From Cheilinus undulatus (taxonomy: Eukaryota; Chordata; Actinopteri; Labriformes; Labridae), in assembly GCF_018320785.1 (NCBI RefSeq), contig NC_054868.1, forward strand, positions 47,747,874 to 47,811,873: 64,000 bases of DNA, written 5' to 3'. Of this stretch, positions 63,642-64,000 are shown in pieces; position 1 is the stretch's first letter; each line of letters begins with the position of its first letter. Both the position numbers and the translations under genes were made by a program. The notes beneath the pieces are model-generated. The model had not been told where the DNA came from. It searched no databases and saw only the letters and a program-made list of their open reading frames with translations.

Positions 63642-64000
63642 AATTTTGACAACCTTACAACAGATCGGTGTGCTTGTTATGATCAGAACTTGAACAGGCT
63701 GGACAACAGGGAGGTAGCAACTGTACAACAGCCTTGGTAGAATGCCACTGCAATGGTTAGTTAATTGGTTGGTTAATGTTTAACCTTTATAATTTATTTC
63801 ATACAGTTACTCTTAGGGTATGGAAATTTAAAGTAAACACAAGAGTTGTGAGCCTTACTGGAAGGATAAGCACTCAGTGAAGAAATCCTTAAACCCAGTT
63901 AAGAATTAATTTTGGCCCCTACAAGTCAACCGTGCACACTGATTGGCAGCAAAAAGCCAGGGTTGTCAAATAGGAACCTTGTTCATTCAGTCAGTCTGAG
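63642..64000. repeat. Window edge, dispersed repeat
   Basis: From about 63860 the sequence is related to the repeat in gaa intron 18 (see 55500-56483). No gene is visible. Confidence 0.35.

Overview
The window reads as nuclear DNA of a ray-finned (teleost) fish. It is AT-rich, has intron-split vertebrate genes with GT/AG boundaries, and is packed with relics of fish-typical repeats (Tc1-like, hAT-like, L2/Rex1-like LINEs, a tRNA-related SINE). No bacterial-style genes, CRISPR arrays, rRNA or intact tRNA genes were seen. All exon models come from reading splice sites, phases and protein similarity by eye.

Layout. (1) 1-7600: one coding exon of bfar, a RING-type membrane ubiquitin ligase, on the minus strand at about 3.9-4.2 kb, with probable untranslated first exons near 6.9 and 7.5 kb; the remaining exons lie off the left edge. 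(2) 7.6-10.3 kb: nested transposons, a Tc1-like relic split by a hAT-like element with 8-bp target duplications. (3) 10.37-23.34 kb: a 12-exon C2H2 zinc-finger gene on the plus strand (about 820 aa, 9 fingers). Its middle is a run of small phase-1 exons, each opening with a lysine/arginine-rich patch. (4) 27.42-34.10 kb: a second C2H2 gene on the plus strand (about 696 aa, 15 fingers in blocks of 9 and 6), possibly also making a 9-finger short form; it shares a GLINSDGE motif with gene 3. (5) 37.1-59.45 kb: gaa, acid alpha-glucosidase, with one untranslated and 20 coding exons (about 976 aa). It has a cytosolic tail, a membrane anchor, a trefoil domain and a complete GH31 catalytic domain. (6) 59.45-64.0 kb: gaa 3' flank with repeats and a dead Tc1-like transposase.

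The two zinc-finger genes look like tandem relatives that bind DNA in the nucleus. gaa degrades glycogen in lysosomes and bfar acts at the endoplasmic reticulum; nothing in the sequence links these four functions.

The least ordinary signals are: a family of mobile elements carrying pieces of a RecQ-like helicase reading frame, two inverted copies of which bracket three exons of the first zinc-finger gene; the basic mini-exon array in that gene; and the fish gaa tail, which carries both a YxxL-type and an acidic dileucine-type sorting motif.
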